DNA of 64,000 bases from Acidaminobacter sp964416305 (GCA_964416305.1 CAYQDM010000002.1:62001-126000), one strand, 5' to 3'. Numbered from the stretch's first letter, positions 16,595 to 25,874 are shown. The notes: generated by a model from the sequence alone, not told the origin. Numbers and translations: made by a program.

Positions 16595-17725
16595 TTACTC
16601 GCTCTCTTCTACAGTATAACCGTATTTGCGGAAAAATTCATCCTTAAAATCAAGAAGTCTGTCATCCATTATGGCTTGTCTGACATTTTTCATGAGTTCA
16701 ATGAGGAAAAACAGGTTGTGATAGGTCATGAGCCTCGAGGAAAGAATCTCATCCGCTTTATAAAGATGTCTCAGATAAGCTTTGCTGTAATTGCGGCAAG
16801 TATAGCACCCACAGTTTGGATCGAGAGGTGAAAAATCATCAAAGTATTTGGCATTCTTAATGACGACCTTGCCCACCGAGGTCATGGCCGTGCCATTTCG
16901 GGCAATCCGTGTTGGAAGGACGCAGTCGAACATGTCCACCCCTCGCAGGACACCTTCCAGAAGGTCGTCCGGGCTGCCCACACCCATGAGGTAGCGCGGT
17001 TTGTCCTCCGGCAGATACGGTGTAGTTTGTTCCAGGATCTCATACATCATAGGCTTTGGCTCACCGACGGACAATCCGCCAATCGCATAGCCCGGGAATC
17101 CTATCGCAGTGATTTCTTCTGCGCTTTGTTTTCTGAGATCTGGATACATACCGCCCTGTACTATGCCAAAGAGCGCCTGTTGATCCGGTTTTTTGTGGGC
17201 TTCCTTACAGCGTGCTGCCCAGCGTGAGGTTCGCTCCAGAGATTTTTTAACATATTCGCGTTCCGCCGGATAAGGGGCACATTCATCAAAAGCCATGATA
17301 ATATCAGCGCCCAGGGCATTTTCAATTTCAATGGCGCGTTCAGGGCTTAGAAAGTGCTTGGCTCCGTCCAGATGGGACCGGAACTCGACGCCTTCTTCAG
17401 TAATCTTTCTGAGATCCCCCAGGCTGAAGACCTGAAACCCGCCGCTGTCAGTCAGAATGGGATGATGCCAGTTCATAAACTTGTGAAGTCCGCCTGCTTT
17501 TTCAACCAACTCATGACCCGGTCTCAAAAACAAGTGATAGGTATTGGAGAGAATAATTTGGGCTTCCATGTCTTCAAGCTCTTCAGGTGTCATAGCCTTG
17601 ACAGTGGCTTGGGTGCCCACGGGCATAAAGATTGGGGTATCGATCACGCCATGGGGCGTATGCAGGCGGCCAAGGCGCGCACCGCTCTGTTTGCAGGTCT
17701 TGATGAGTTCGAATTGAATTGCCAT
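16595..17725 (-). CDS. tgt: tRNA-guanine transglycosylase
   Basis: Exchanges guanine-34 of GUN-anticodon tRNAs for preQ1. It shows SDSGGFQVFSL-type sequence (LTDSGGFQVFSL), DVFDCVLPTRIARNG with the catalytic Asp, and the zinc site CGCYTCRNYSKAYLRHL with a later His. 376 residues, full length. It follows queA by 25 bases. Confidence 0.97.
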   Translation of the reverse strand: MAIQFELIKTCKQSGARLGRLHTPHGVIDTPIFMPVGTQATVKAMTPEELEDMEAQIILSNTYHLFLRPGHELVEKAGGLHKFMNWHHPILTDSGGFQVFSLGDLRKITEEGVEFRSHLDGAKHFLSPERAIEIENALGADIIMAFDECAPYPAEREYVKKSLERTSRWAARCKEAHKKPDQQALFGIVQGGMYPDLRKQSAEEITAIGFPGYAIGGLSVGEPKPMMYEILEQTTPYLPEDKPRYLMGVGSPDDLLEGVLRGVDMFDCVLPTRIARNGTAMTSVGKVVIKNAKYFDDFSPLDPNCGCYTCRNYSKAYLRHLYKADEILSSRLMTYHNLFFLIELMKNVRQAIMDDRLLDFKDEFFRKYGYTVEESE

Positions 17726-17750
17726 GGTTGCCTCCTAATAAAATCTAACT

Positions 17751-18773
17751 TTACAAAATCAGCATGGCATCGCCAAAGCTGAAAAACCTGTAGCGCTCTT
17801 TCACTGCCTCATGATAGGCAGCAAGGACGTGCTCTCTGCCAGCCAAGGCACTGACCAGCATAATAAGAGTCGATTCAGGGAGATGAAAATTGGTGATCAG
17901 ACCATCCACTACCCTAAACGTGTATCCGGGGTAGATAAAAATGTCCGTCCAGCCTGAGCACGCCTGAAGGGTTTCGTGGCGTCCCGCAGCACTTTCCAGG
18001 GTCCTGACAGAGGTCGTGCCCACTGCCACAACTCTGCCGCCAGCAGCCTTGGTCCGTCGGATCTTTTCTGCGGCATTCTCGCTGATTTCAAAATATTCAG
18101 CGTGCATAACATGATCATGGAGTGACTCTGCCTTGACAGGTCTGAACGTCCCCAGTCCCACGTGCAAAGTAATGCGCGCAATTTCCACACCCTTCGCCTC
18201 GATAGCGTCGAGCAAGGCATCATCGAAATGAAGACCTGCAGTTGGCGCGGCTGCCGAGCCGTATTTGTTTGAATACACGGTCTGATAGCGCTCCGAATCA
18301 TCCAGAATTTCGCGAATGTATGGCGGCAGAGGCATAGTGCCCAGCCTGTCCAGAACCTCCTCGAAAATCCCTTCATATTGAAATCTCACCAAGCGCGTGC
18401 CCTCTTCGGAAAGGCCTTCAATAACTGCGCGCAGTGAGCCGTCACCAAATTCAAAGGTGTCGCCGGGGCGCGCTTTTTTTCCGGGCTTGACCAGGGTCTG
18501 CCAGACATCCCCCTCAACACGCTTCAGCAGAAGGAATTCCACGGCAGCCCCGGAGCTTCTGCGGCCAAAGAGTCTGGCGGGCAGAACCCGAGTGTCGTTG
18601 ATGACCAGACAGTCGCCTGACTGCAGGTGGTGCAGCACATCCCTGAAAGTCTCATGTCGAAGCGCGCCGGTTGTTTTGTCCATATAAAGAAGTCTCGAAG
18701 CAGCCCTGTCTTTAAGCGGTGTTTGAGCGATCAGTTCCTCAGGTAAATCAAAATAAAAATCACTTGTTTTCAT
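17751..18773 (-). CDS. queA: S-adenosylmethionine:tRNA ribosyltransferase-isomerase
   Basis: Converts preQ1-tRNA to epoxyqueuosine using the ribosyl part of SAM. The family signatures FYFDLPEELIAQTPLKDR, RLLYMD, PTAGLHFD and NFHLPESTLIMLVSALAG are all present. 340 residues is normal. It is first in the queA-tgt-yajC run; a 74-base gap separates it from spoIID. Confidence 0.97.
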   Translation of the reverse strand: MKTSDFYFDLPEELIAQTPLKDRAASRLLYMDKTTGALRHETFRDVLHHLQSGDCLVINDTRVLPARLFGRRSSGAAVEFLLLKRVEGDVWQTLVKPGKKARPGDTFEFGDGSLRAVIEGLSEEGTRLVRFQYEGIFEEVLDRLGTMPLPPYIREILDDSERYQTVYSNKYGSAAAPTAGLHFDDALLDAIEAKGVEIARITLHVGLGTFRPVKAESLHDHVMHAEYFEISENAAEKIRRTKAAGGRVVAVGTTSVRTLESAAGRHETLQACSGWTDIFIYPGYTFRVVDGLITNFHLPESTLIMLVSALAGREHVLAAYHEAVKERYRFFSFGDAMLIL

Positions 18774-18847
18774 GTCTTGAAGTTGCTCCCTTATATCCTA
18801 TAAAGTTTTTTGACCACTGAGCCTTATCGTTGTGCCTTCCCGGTGTC

Positions 18848-20539
18848 TTATTGAATCCTGGTATTGACATAGTAGTGTGTTAATATCTGCTCATAGCTCA
18901 TGCCAAGGTCTGCCATGGCCTTCGCGCCCCATTGACTCATTCCGACGCCGTGACCAAAGCCATATCCCTTGAAGACTATGGTGGAACTTCCGGAGCCAGG
19001 TGTTGCCACTGAACCGGACGGCTTAAATGTCGACACGCCCGAAGCTGTCAGCATGGTCATTTCAGAAGAGCCAAGTGAAACCTGCCCGCCTGCGCTTTCA
19101 ACGACAAGGCGATCCACCGGCACAGCAGTCTTGCCCCCAGCGGATTCCAGCGTCAGTTCCCCACTCGATCCGGGTACGACACCGCCGCCCCCTTCAATGG
19201 TATACCAGGAACTGCGGATATCGTAGGTTCCCAGAATGTAGCGCGCCTTTTCCTTGGATGCCACGTAATCTCCGTCCCGCCCGACAAATACGGTTTCCAG
19301 TGCCCGTCCGTTCGGCGAAACTTTGGTGATATAGATCCCAATCAGTGGGCCAATGTTGATGTTTTTGCTCTTTAAAATCTCGTCAACCTGTGCTGTCGTA
19401 TAGGTTTTTGACCAGGTGGCTGATGGCTGCCCCAGCGAATAGGGGTCATCCACCGACTTGAGATAAGGCGTCACCGCCGACCAGACATATTCAGAGTTTT
19501 CTGTGCGTCCACCACTGTTGGAATGGAAAAACGCTGTAATGGGCTTGTTGTCGTAGACCAGCAGACGTCCCCAGGTCTCATCCACCGCATCGTTTGAACG
19601 CGGCCGCTCGACGCTGGCACCGCCGTACACCTGGCAATCCTGAAGATTACACAGGTCAAATCCCCATTTGCTGTGCTTTCCAAAGGACGCATAGGCGTAA
19701 TTGCGCGCCGCAACCGCTTGAGCTTTCAAGGCCTCCAGCGGCCATTCTCCAGACATTTCACGGGGCAAGACGCCGTATAGGTAAGGTTCAACCCCAATAT
19801 AGTTGATGACGGTTGGGTCACTATCCGTGAATCTTTGTACGCCAATGGCCCCGCGGTATTTACGGCTTTCAAAGCCGATCAGGTCGCCACTGGCCTGAGG
19901 CAAAAGCGCAAAGACAGAATCGCTCGTATCATAATACATAAATATTGAGGCATTGTCGACGATCATGATCGCTTTATCATTGACGGGAGCCGGAATCAAT
20001 TCCAAATTTGGAAGCACGGTTTCAATTTCAGCTCTCTTCACTTCCCGTTCTGCCTCTGACTGGTACGCTCCCACATAGACCTTCCAGCCATCATCATAAG
20101 CCGGAAACAGGTTTTGCAGTTGAATAGAAGTCTGGTCGAGAAACTGCCGCATTTCAAGGTAAGTCCCAAAATCAGGACCCACCTGAAGATGATACGGTCC
20201 AAAGTAAGCGCCGGAACTGCCTGCAGGTGTGCCGATGGTCTCGCCGACCGCCTTTGTATTCTTAATGACATAGAGGGTATTAAGCGGCAGTGTGGCGCCG
20301 GTGTCAGTAAAAGCACCCGCGCCGTCAACTGTAACAAGTTTAAACCCGCTGGTCGAAGTCAAAACGGACGTCGCATCAGTGATGCTGTTAAATTTGATGC
20401 CAATGCGAACTTGCCGGTCTGGGCCCACCTCTGCGGCATGGGCAGGCAGGGCATTAAAAACCAAGAGGGTCGACAAAAGGCATAATGTCAGCAGGACCCA
20501 AGATGGCTTAGACTTCAGTCTGATTTTTTTATAAGTCAT
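18848..20539 (-). CDS. SpoIID/LytB-domain exported protein
   Basis: Secreted or membrane-anchored peptidoglycan-acting protein. ATG 20539 is used because AGGTGAGG lies just upstream and it gives a clear signal peptide (WVLLTLCLLSTLLVFNALPAHA). A SPOR-like region (HLQVGPDFGTYLEMRQFL, WKVYVGAYQSEAE) is followed by the SpoIID domain: LYGVLPREMSGEWPLEALKA, ARNYAYAS, AFFHSNSGGRTE and GYGFGHGVGMSQWGA. SpoIID cleaves denuded glycan during engulfment, and LytB-type homologues modify cell-wall hydrolysis. At 563 residues it is longer than sporulation SpoIID and has a SPOR part, so a general cell-wall role is as likely as a sporulation one. Confidence 0.9.
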   Translation of the reverse strand: MTYKKIRLKSKPSWVLLTLCLLSTLLVFNALPAHAAEVGPDRQVRIGIKFNSITDATSVLTSTSGFKLVTVDGAGAFTDTGATLPLNTLYVIKNTKAVGETIGTPAGSSGAYFGPYHLQVGPDFGTYLEMRQFLDQTSIQLQNLFPAYDDGWKVYVGAYQSEAEREVKRAEIETVLPNLELIPAPVNDKAIMIVDNASIFMYYDTSDSVFALLPQASGDLIGFESRKYRGAIGVQRFTDSDPTVINYIGVEPYLYGVLPREMSGEWPLEALKAQAVAARNYAYASFGKHSKWGFDLCNLQDCQVYGGASVERPRSNDAVDETWGRLLVYDNKPITAFFHSNSGGRTENSEYVWSAVTPYLKSVDDPYSLGQPSATWSKTYTTAQVDEILKSKNINIGPLIGIYITKVSPNGRALETVFVGRDGDYVASKEKARYILGTYDIRSSWYTIEGGGGVVPGSSGELTLESAGGKTAVPVDRLVVESAGGQVSLGSSEMTMLTASGVSTFKPSGSVATPGSGSSTIVFKGYGFGHGVGMSQWGAKAMADLGMSYEQILTHYYVNTRIQ

Positions 20540-20552
20540 GTACGTCCTCACC

Positions 20553-21611
20553 TCATTCCTCCAGGCTGATCTCCAGTTGATTAAACGGAACCTCTGCCGC
20601 AATCTGCCCCTTGGGATCCAGATTGAGATAACGGTAACCGTTTCGCGTAATCACGCGGCCTCTTGGCGTTCGGTTGATAAAACCAAGCTGCAGCAGAAAA
20701 GGCTCAATGACATCTTCGATTGTCCCCTGCTCTTCTCCGGTAGCCGCTGCAAGGGTGCTTACCCCAACCGGTCCGCCGTCAAATTTTTCAGCTATGGCGA
20801 ATAGAAGCCTTCGGTCGGCCTTGTCCAGACCGGAATCGTCGATATCCAGCATCTTAAGGGCATAGCGCGCGACCTCAATATCGATGGTGTCGCTTCCGCC
20901 CACCTGAGCAAAGTCCCGGACCCGTCTGAGTATCCGGTTGACAATCCTGGGTGTACCGCGGCTTCTTCGGGCAATCTCCCAGGCAGCATCATCGTGAATG
21001 CCAATGCCCAGAATATCAGCGGAGCGCCGCACAATCAGGTGCAGCTCGCGTTCACTGTAAAGGTCGAGCTGCAGCATGACGCCAAAGCGGTCTCTCAACG
21101 GCGACGTCAAAAGTCCTGCCCTGGTGGTGGCGCCCACCAAAGTAAAGCGTGGGAGTTGAAGCCTTATGGACCTGGCTTCAGAACCCTTGCCTATGATAAT
21201 GTCAAGGGCATAATCCTCCATGGCCGGATAGAGCACTTCTTCCACCGCACGGCTGAGCCGGTGGATCTCATCAATAAAAAGGACATCTTTGTCCCTCAAA
21301 GTGTTTAAGATGGCTGCCAGGTCTCCGGGACGCTCGATCGCGGGGCCTGAGGTGATTCGGAGGTTGACGCCCAGCTCATTGGCAATGATGTTTGACAACG
21401 TTGTCTTGCCAAGTCCGGGAGGTCCATAGAGGAGAACGTGGTCCAGAGCTTCAGAACGATATTTGGCAGCCTCAATGAAGACACCAAGTTTCTCCTTGTT
21501 GCGCTCCTGTCCAATGTATTCTCTGAGATTTTTCGGTCGAAGACTGCCTTCCTGAAGGATGTCTTCTTCTATTAGATCCGGTGTGATAAAACGGTCAAAC
21601 CCTGAGTCCAA
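20553..21611 (-). CDS. ruvB: Holliday junction branch-migration helicase RuvB
   Basis: AAA+ motor of RuvAB. Walker A is LLYGPPGLGKTTLS, Walker B is VLFIDEIHRL, sensor region TLVGATTRAGLLTSPLRDRFG, and the C-terminal winged helix carries TPRGRVIT. 352 residues. The start is TTG at 21611, with GGAGG 9 nt upstream. It is followed 13 bases later by the SpoIID-like gene. Confidence 0.97.
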   Translation of the reverse strand: MDSGFDRFITPDLIEEDILQEGSLRPKNLREYIGQERNKEKLGVFIEAAKYRSEALDHVLLYGPPGLGKTTLSNIIANELGVNLRITSGPAIERPGDLAAILNTLRDKDVLFIDEIHRLSRAVEEVLYPAMEDYALDIIIGKGSEARSIRLQLPRFTLVGATTRAGLLTSPLRDRFGVMLQLDLYSERELHLIVRRSADILGIGIHDDAAWEIARRSRGTPRIVNRILRRVRDFAQVGGSDTIDIEVARYALKMLDIDDSGLDKADRRLLFAIAEKFDGGPVGVSTLAAATGEEQGTIEDVIEPFLLQLGFINRTPRGRVITRNGYRYLNLDPKGQIAAEVPFNQLEISLEE

Positions 21612-21678
21612 GGGGCAGTGCCTCCTTTCTCTATTGCGTGTCTGAAGCTGCAGTCCCGCAAAAGCTAAAATTATGAGA

Positions 21679-22275
21679 TTAAAGGACCGCCATCAGACCG
21701 AGAGCCTGACGAATGACGTCCTCCACGGTGAGGTCCCGACTGTCTATGCGCGAGATGATCTTTTCGACGTCAGATTTTCTATATCCCAGAGCCATCATGG
21801 CTTCAATGGCGTCAGAGACGACACCGACGTTTTTAGGCATAGAAAAACCGTCTGCCTCTGGCAGCGCGGACAGTGTTTTGGAGAATTTGTCCCTGAGTTC
21901 CAGCACAATGCGCTGGGCTGTTTTTTTGCCGATGCCCGGCGCTTTCGTAAGACCATCCGCATCTCCAAGGATAATCATGCGGGTGAGCTCCAGGTAATGA
22001 ATGCCCGACAAGGCAGCAATGGCAACCTTAGCGCCTATGCCGGACACGGTAGTGAGCAGGCGAAAAACCTTCAGCTCGTCTTCAGTGGAGAAGCCCACTA
22101 AGGTCATACTGTCCTCGCGGACGATCAGCGAGGTGAAGAAAGTCACTGTCTCTCCCACTTTACAAGCCATGGCACTGGTCGCTGAGGTGGAGATGCTGTA
22201 GCCAATATTTCCGACCTCCAGAATCACGCGGTCCGGATGCAATACGGCGACAACACCGCGAAAGTATTCGTACAT
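21679..22275 (-). CDS. ruvA: Holliday junction DNA-binding protein RuvA
   Basis: Tetrameric junction-binding partner of RuvB. It has an OB-fold start (MYEYFRGVVAVLHPDRVILEV), HhH motifs (LTTVSGIGAKVAIAAL, LTKAPGIGKKTAQRIVLEL) and a C-terminal RuvB-binding domain (EAMMALGYRKSDVEKII). 198 residues. GGGAGG precedes ATG 22275. Confidence 0.97.
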   Translation of the reverse strand: MYEYFRGVVAVLHPDRVILEVGNIGYSISTSATSAMACKVGETVTFFTSLIVREDSMTLVGFSTEDELKVFRLLTTVSGIGAKVAIAALSGIHYLELTRMIILGDADGLTKAPGIGKKTAQRIVLELRDKFSKTLSALPEADGFSMPKNVGVVSDAIEAMMALGYRKSDVEKIISRIDSRDLTVEDVIRQALGLMAVL

Positions 22276-22353
22276 GGAGCAGCCTCCCTGAAAATGGCGT
22301 GTTTGAGTTGCGTAGTTGGCCTGACGTAAAACGGCTCGGCTACACGGTCTGAC

Positions 22354-23097
22354 TCAGACCAAAATGACTTGGTTTAGTCCGGCCTCAAGCGCTATTTTTT
22401 CTAATTTTTCCATTTCTGTATGGTCAGGTATGGATTTATCTTTGAATTGCCCTACGACACCATGAGGTCTGAAACGAATGAGTTTGTACCGGGTATTGGG
22501 TGCGTTTGAGGCCAGCACTCGGCTGACATAAGACACTGTATTAGCGTTGTCAGGCCACTCGGGCACAATGACTGTGCGCACTTCGTAGAGGGTCTGATCC
22601 TGGGCCATACGGTACAAGTTCTTAATAACCGGTTGGTTGTCCTCACCGGTGAGTTCCCTGTGAGCCCGCGGATTAACACTTTTGACGTCCAGCATAAAGC
22701 CGTCGACCCATGGTTTCAAGCATTCGTAATAAGCCTGATCAAAGTCGCCGTTGGTGTCAACGAGGATGTTGAAATCCTCTTTTTTTAGGGCTTTGACCAG
22801 TGCTAGTAGAAATTCGGGCTGTAGTGTGCACTCGCCGCCCGAAATAGTCACACCGGAAATAAACAGACGGTATTTAAGTACCTCCCGGATGACATCTTCA
22901 GCTGCCATAAGGCGCACTTCATCCGTGCTCAGGGCGCTGCCCAAGGCAATAGTCTCAGGATTGTGGCAATAAGCACATCTGAAACTGCAGCCCTGGAGAA
23001 AAATGATGGTTCTATTGCCCGGTCCATCTACCGAACTGAACGGCATGATTCTGCGGACATAGCCCATTGGACTTTCAATTTGTATATGTTCGCTCAC
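22354..23097 (-). CDS. yjjW: YjjW-like glycyl-radical-enzyme activase (radical SAM)
   Basis: Radical SAM activating enzyme that would install the glycyl radical on a partner enzyme. FLQGCSFRCAYCHNPET holds CxxxCxxC and is preceded by PFSSVDGPGNR; GVTISGGEC follows. It resembles PFL-activase and YjjW and lacks the extra ferredoxin cluster insert. GTG 23097 is chosen because it overlaps the previous stop (GTGA) and GGAGAG lies 6 nt upstream; ATG 23121 is the longer option. The likely partner YjjI is encoded 3 kb upstream. The stop lies inside the palindrome GGTCTGACTCAGACC. Confidence 0.85.
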   Translation of the reverse strand: MSEHIQIESPMGYVRRIMPFSSVDGPGNRTIIFLQGCSFRCAYCHNPETIALGSALSTDEVRLMAAEDVIREVLKYRLFISGVTISGGECTLQPEFLLALVKALKKEDFNILVDTNGDFDQAYYECLKPWVDGFMLDVKSVNPRAHRELTGEDNQPVIKNLYRMAQDQTLYEVRTVIVPEWPDNANTVSYVSRVLASNAPNTRYKLIRFRPHGVVGQFKDKSIPDHTEMEKLEKIALEAGLNQVILV

Positions 23098-23462
23098 TGC
23101 TTCTCTCCGCACTTTGGACAAAAGGCGTGGGACTTGTCAATTTCAGCACCACAGGATTTGCAGAATCTGAGGGGCTTGCCTTTTTTGACAGTCTTTAGGT
23201 CCCAATAGGTCAGCTCTTCAGTAGGATTTTCCTCATAGGCCAGTCCTTTTTCTTTTTTCAATTCAAAGACACTTTTGCAGGAAGGACATACGCAAAAGTA
23301 GTTCAAATTCCAGCGAACGGTTGGAATAAAAAAGACGTGAAATGTGTTATACCGCTTGATGACTTTTTTCGGCAGAGTACTGTTGCACTCCTTGCATTCC
23401 ACCTGGCTGTCTCTGAGTAGCTTGTCCTTGCTTGTGATTCCGAATACGCCGATAAAAAACAT
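23094..23462 (-). CDS. Zinc-ribbon protein of unknown function
   Basis: 122 residues with three Cys pairs: CKECNS (23-26), CPSCKS (about 60), and a C-terminal zinc ribbon CKSCGAEIDKSHAFCPKCG. The N-terminal part (MFFIGVFGITSKDKLL, FHVFFIPTVRWNLNYF) resembles short Firmicute zinc-ribbon proteins but has no assigned role. It is coupled to yjjW by a four-base overlap, so an accessory role for the activase is possible but unproven. Confidence 0.8.
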   Translation of the reverse strand: MFFIGVFGITSKDKLLRDSQVECKECNSTLPKKVIKRYNTFHVFFIPTVRWNLNYFCVCPSCKSVFELKKEKGLAYEENPTEELTYWDLKTVKKGKPLRFCKSCGAEIDKSHAFCPKCGEKQ

Positions 23463-23567
23463 GTCGTCATCTCCTAAAAGACATCATGAACCTAGTCTTA
23501 GCAATCATTATCCATTATAGCATATTTGTTCGCTTCTGTGAGGGATAAGTTGTGGCGGACGTCAAGA

Positions 23568-23597
23568 GAGGAACTCAAATAATAATGAGTTCCCCTC
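23568..23597 (-). terminator. Hairpin after the anti-sigma gene
   Basis: GAGGGGAACTCA and TGAGTTCCTC pair around TTATTATT on the minus strand, right after the stop of the anti-sigma gene. There is no T run, so termination is uncertain. Confidence 0.45.
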
Positions 23598-23602
23598 GTT
23601 TC

Positions 23603-25009
23603 TTAATTAGTCGATGGTTGATCAGTCGATTTTTTTATTTCGACAGGTTCCAGCACGACCTCGACCAGCGGCTCAAACAGGGCTAGGTAAATGCGCTCAA
23701 CTTTTGACGCTTCGGGAATCCCAATGTTGAATGCCATGCCTTCCTCCGTTTGCCACATGCCCAAAGACATTTCTTCTGGATCCGGTTCCATTCGGACGGC
23801 CCCAAATTCGTGCCCGCCGAAATCAGGATTTTGGTCTATCATACCAGGTCTTAGGAATTCATAACTGATCCAAGGCTTATCAGGCTGTTTGCCAGACATA
23901 TCACTGAGTGCCGAGACTTCACGTCCTTTATACAAAATAACCTCGCTTTGCTTCGGAAGTTCTGAATGAATGGTTTCGGTAGAAACTTCAAAATATGCCG
24001 TACTTAAAACGTCAGATTGCCACGCCGTTCTTTGAGGATCAATCCCTATAAACATTTTTCCGTCCAGATCAAAGCGGCTGATGCTGGCTTTGAATTCCAT
24101 GGACTGCGCTGCCACCTCAGCATCCGAATTCAACCTGCCCATACTGTCAAAATATATTTTGTCACCGTTCTGATCCATGAGATACAAACCAATATTCAAA
24201 TCCCTAACACCTTCTGCCGGCACCAGCCTCGCCTTGACACTGGCATTGATGACCCCTATGTTGATCTCCTTAATTTCAAGGATTCCATAATCTGCTATCT
24301 GCAGCGGCCTATTCAATTCGTAGTGAACAGATTCACGCGACATAGATTCATCCAGGACCACAGGAAAGCGAAAAACTTTGCCGTCTAAACTAAACGCCAG
24401 TGAGAATTGAGATGGGATTTCATGTCCGTAGGTTCTGATTTCAGAAAGTCGAACTTCTTCCCCCATACCCGAAAAATCAATACCTATAGCTGATTTGAAA
24501 TCAGGTATCTCAATAGACAATTCGACAAATTCCTCAGCATGATCCCCTGCAATCGAATAATACACCGCTAAAGTCTGCTGGTCAGCAACCACACCATTGA
24601 GTGTGATTTCTGTATTGTCAATTTTGATTGAAGTGTTGATAGGCTGATAGCGGTCATGTTCTATAGCCGATCTTAATCCAGGCTTGCCTACCAGATATTC
24701 TACCCACTGTCCGACAAGAGGCCATTTCATCATGTTTTCAGCCAGAGACGGATTAAATTTCGCGCCTATCATGAGGCCGCCAATCCCAATAATCAAACTC
24801 GCTGCCACAGTCAGCGTGCCTCTCACAATTTTTTTCATTGTTATTGACCTCTTATTTCCCTTGCCATGCAGGTCTGCGGCTGTGCCTATCGACCCCAGTG
24901 GTTCAATCATAAGTTGAAGGGTTTCTTCTGCCCACATGTCCGAATACTCAGGGAGTGTCTGTTCTCTGAGCACTTTTTCGATTTTTTTATCTAAATGGCG
25001 TTCATCCAT
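23603..25009 (-). CDS. DUF4179-type anti-sigma factor
   Basis: Single-span membrane protein pairing with the ECF-type sigma factor encoded 3 bases upstream. A cytoplasmic N-terminus (about residues 1-58) is followed by a span (RGTLTVAASLIIGIGGLMIG), then a large extracellular DUF4179 part rich in beta structure. The family is thought to hold its sigma factor at the membrane until a signal arrives. The stretch SIGTAADLHGK near residue 40 is encoded by an enlarged-loop copy of motif A (24871-24896), which lies in frame between the N-terminal helix and the span. Confidence 0.85.
   Translation of the reverse strand: MDERHLDKKIEKVLREQTLPEYSDMWAEETLQLMIEPLGSIGTAADLHGKGNKRSITMKKIVRGTLTVAASLIIGIGGLMIGAKFNPSLAENMMKWPLVGQWVEYLVGKPGLRSAIEHDRYQPINTSIKIDNTEITLNGVVADQQTLAVYYSIAGDHAEEFVELSIEIPDFKSAIGIDFSGMGEEVRLSEIRTYGHEIPSQFSLAFSLDGKVFRFPVVLDESMSRESVHYELNRPLQIADYGILEIKEINIGVINASVKARLVPAEGVRDLNIGLYLMDQNGDKIYFDSMGRLNSDAEVAAQSMEFKASISRFDLDGKMFIGIDPQRTAWQSDVLSTAYFEVSTETIHSELPKQSEVILYKGREVSALSDMSGKQPDKPWISYEFLRPGMIDQNPDFGGHEFGAVRMEPDPEEMSLGMWQTEEGMAFNIGIPEASKVERIYLALFEPLVEVVLEPVEIKKSTDQPSTN
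24871..24896. repeat. Enlarged-loop motif A copy inside the anti-sigma gene
   Basis: GGTCTG then CGGCTGTGCCTATC then GACCCC. It differs at one base from the copy at 11051-11076. It is in frame in the anti-sigma coding sequence. Confidence 0.75.
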
Positions 25010-25012
25010 GAC

Positions 25013-25675
25013 TTAGACCTCCCTTCCTGTGGTTTTTTGGAGATTTATTGTCAAAAACTCCTGTGCCGTCAAATTTTTTCGAAGCTTCTCCCGGCCTCTG
25101 AACAGCCGGCTCTTCACTGTCGAAATTTCCAGCTCAAGAACTTCAGAGATCTTGTTCAAATCATATTCCAGAAAATAGTACATAATCATCGGGATCCGGT
25201 AATGATCCGACAGCTGACGAAGAGCACTTTCTATAACTTCCCGTTCTTCTTCCTGCACTAAGATCTCAAGTGGCTCAGGATCTGAGTCTGCGACAAAATC
25301 AATTTTTAAAGCTTGAAAGCTATCTTCTGCGTACTGTGGCTCAACCACATTCAACCATCGCTTCTCCTTGGCATATTGATCTCTGTACAAGTTGAGACAA
25401 ATGGTATACAGCCAGTTCGCTGCTGCCTTCTCCTCGCTGGTTCCGCTTGGAGACAGCAGTGCAAAATACTCCGGCAGGATCAGGCGTTCCATGGCCTTGA
25501 GAAAAGTTTGCTGATAAAGGTCCTTTGACGCCTCGACCTCAGCGGTTAATTTATAACTTAATTTTCGAATCATCACATCATGTGTTTTTACAAACACGGC
25601 GAGTGAGGCTTTGAGTGCCTCATTGGATTCCGGCACCCCACGTTGGCCAGGTGTGCCAGATTTCAGCCATCCCAC
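25013..25675 (-). CDS. RNA polymerase ECF-type sigma-70 factor
   Basis: Region 2 (about residues 30-120, including NWLYTICLNLYRDQYAKEKRW) and region 4 (LRQLSDHYRIPMIMYYFLEYDLNKISEVL followed by STVKSRLFRGREKLRKNL). It directs polymerase to a stress- or signal-specific set of promoters. GTG 25675 follows AGGAGG by 7 nt. The cognate anti-sigma gene follows at once, so the pair forms an operon, probably self-regulated. Confidence 0.93.
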   Translation of the reverse strand: MGWLKSGTPGQRGVPESNEALKASLAVFVKTHDVMIRKLSYKLTAEVEASKDLYQQTFLKAMERLILPEYFALLSPSGTSEEKAAANWLYTICLNLYRDQYAKEKRWLNVVEPQYAEDSFQALKIDFVADSDPEPLEILVQEEEREVIESALRQLSDHYRIPMIMYYFLEYDLNKISEVLELEISTVKSRLFRGREKLRKNLTAQEFLTINLQKTTGREV

Positions 25676-25711
25676 AAAAATGCCTCCTTATTTACTGTTT
25701 CAATTGGGGGT

Positions 25712-25775
25712 AATAGGCGCCAGCCGCAATAGGCATCAGCCGCAATAGGCATCAGCCGCAATAGGCGCCAGCCCC
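25712..25775. repeat. Four tandem 16-base repeats upstream of the sigma-factor gene
   Basis: Four head-to-tail copies of AATAGGCRYCAGCCGC. Copies 1 and 4 read GCGCC and copies 2 and 3 read GCATC at the variable site; copy 4 ends CCCC. They begin 37 bases before the sigma start codon, where promoter or operator DNA is expected. Nothing else was recognised in 25776-25870. Confidence 0.9.
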
Positions 25776-25874
25776 GCGGACAGAAATAAATTTTGCGCCA
25801 GAGCATGCAATTTCCATTTTCATTTTACTTTCTTCTATCATACCTAAACGCATGGAAGTTAAAAAGGTTTCAAC

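Noticed and set aside
22347..22361. GGTCTGACTCAGACC as a motif A member
   Set aside because: It is a perfect palindrome but lacks the GACCCC arm and spans the yjjW stop; kept only as a note.
25712..25775. Possible CRISPR array
   Set aside because: The four 16-base units are directly adjacent with no spacers, and no cas genes are present.
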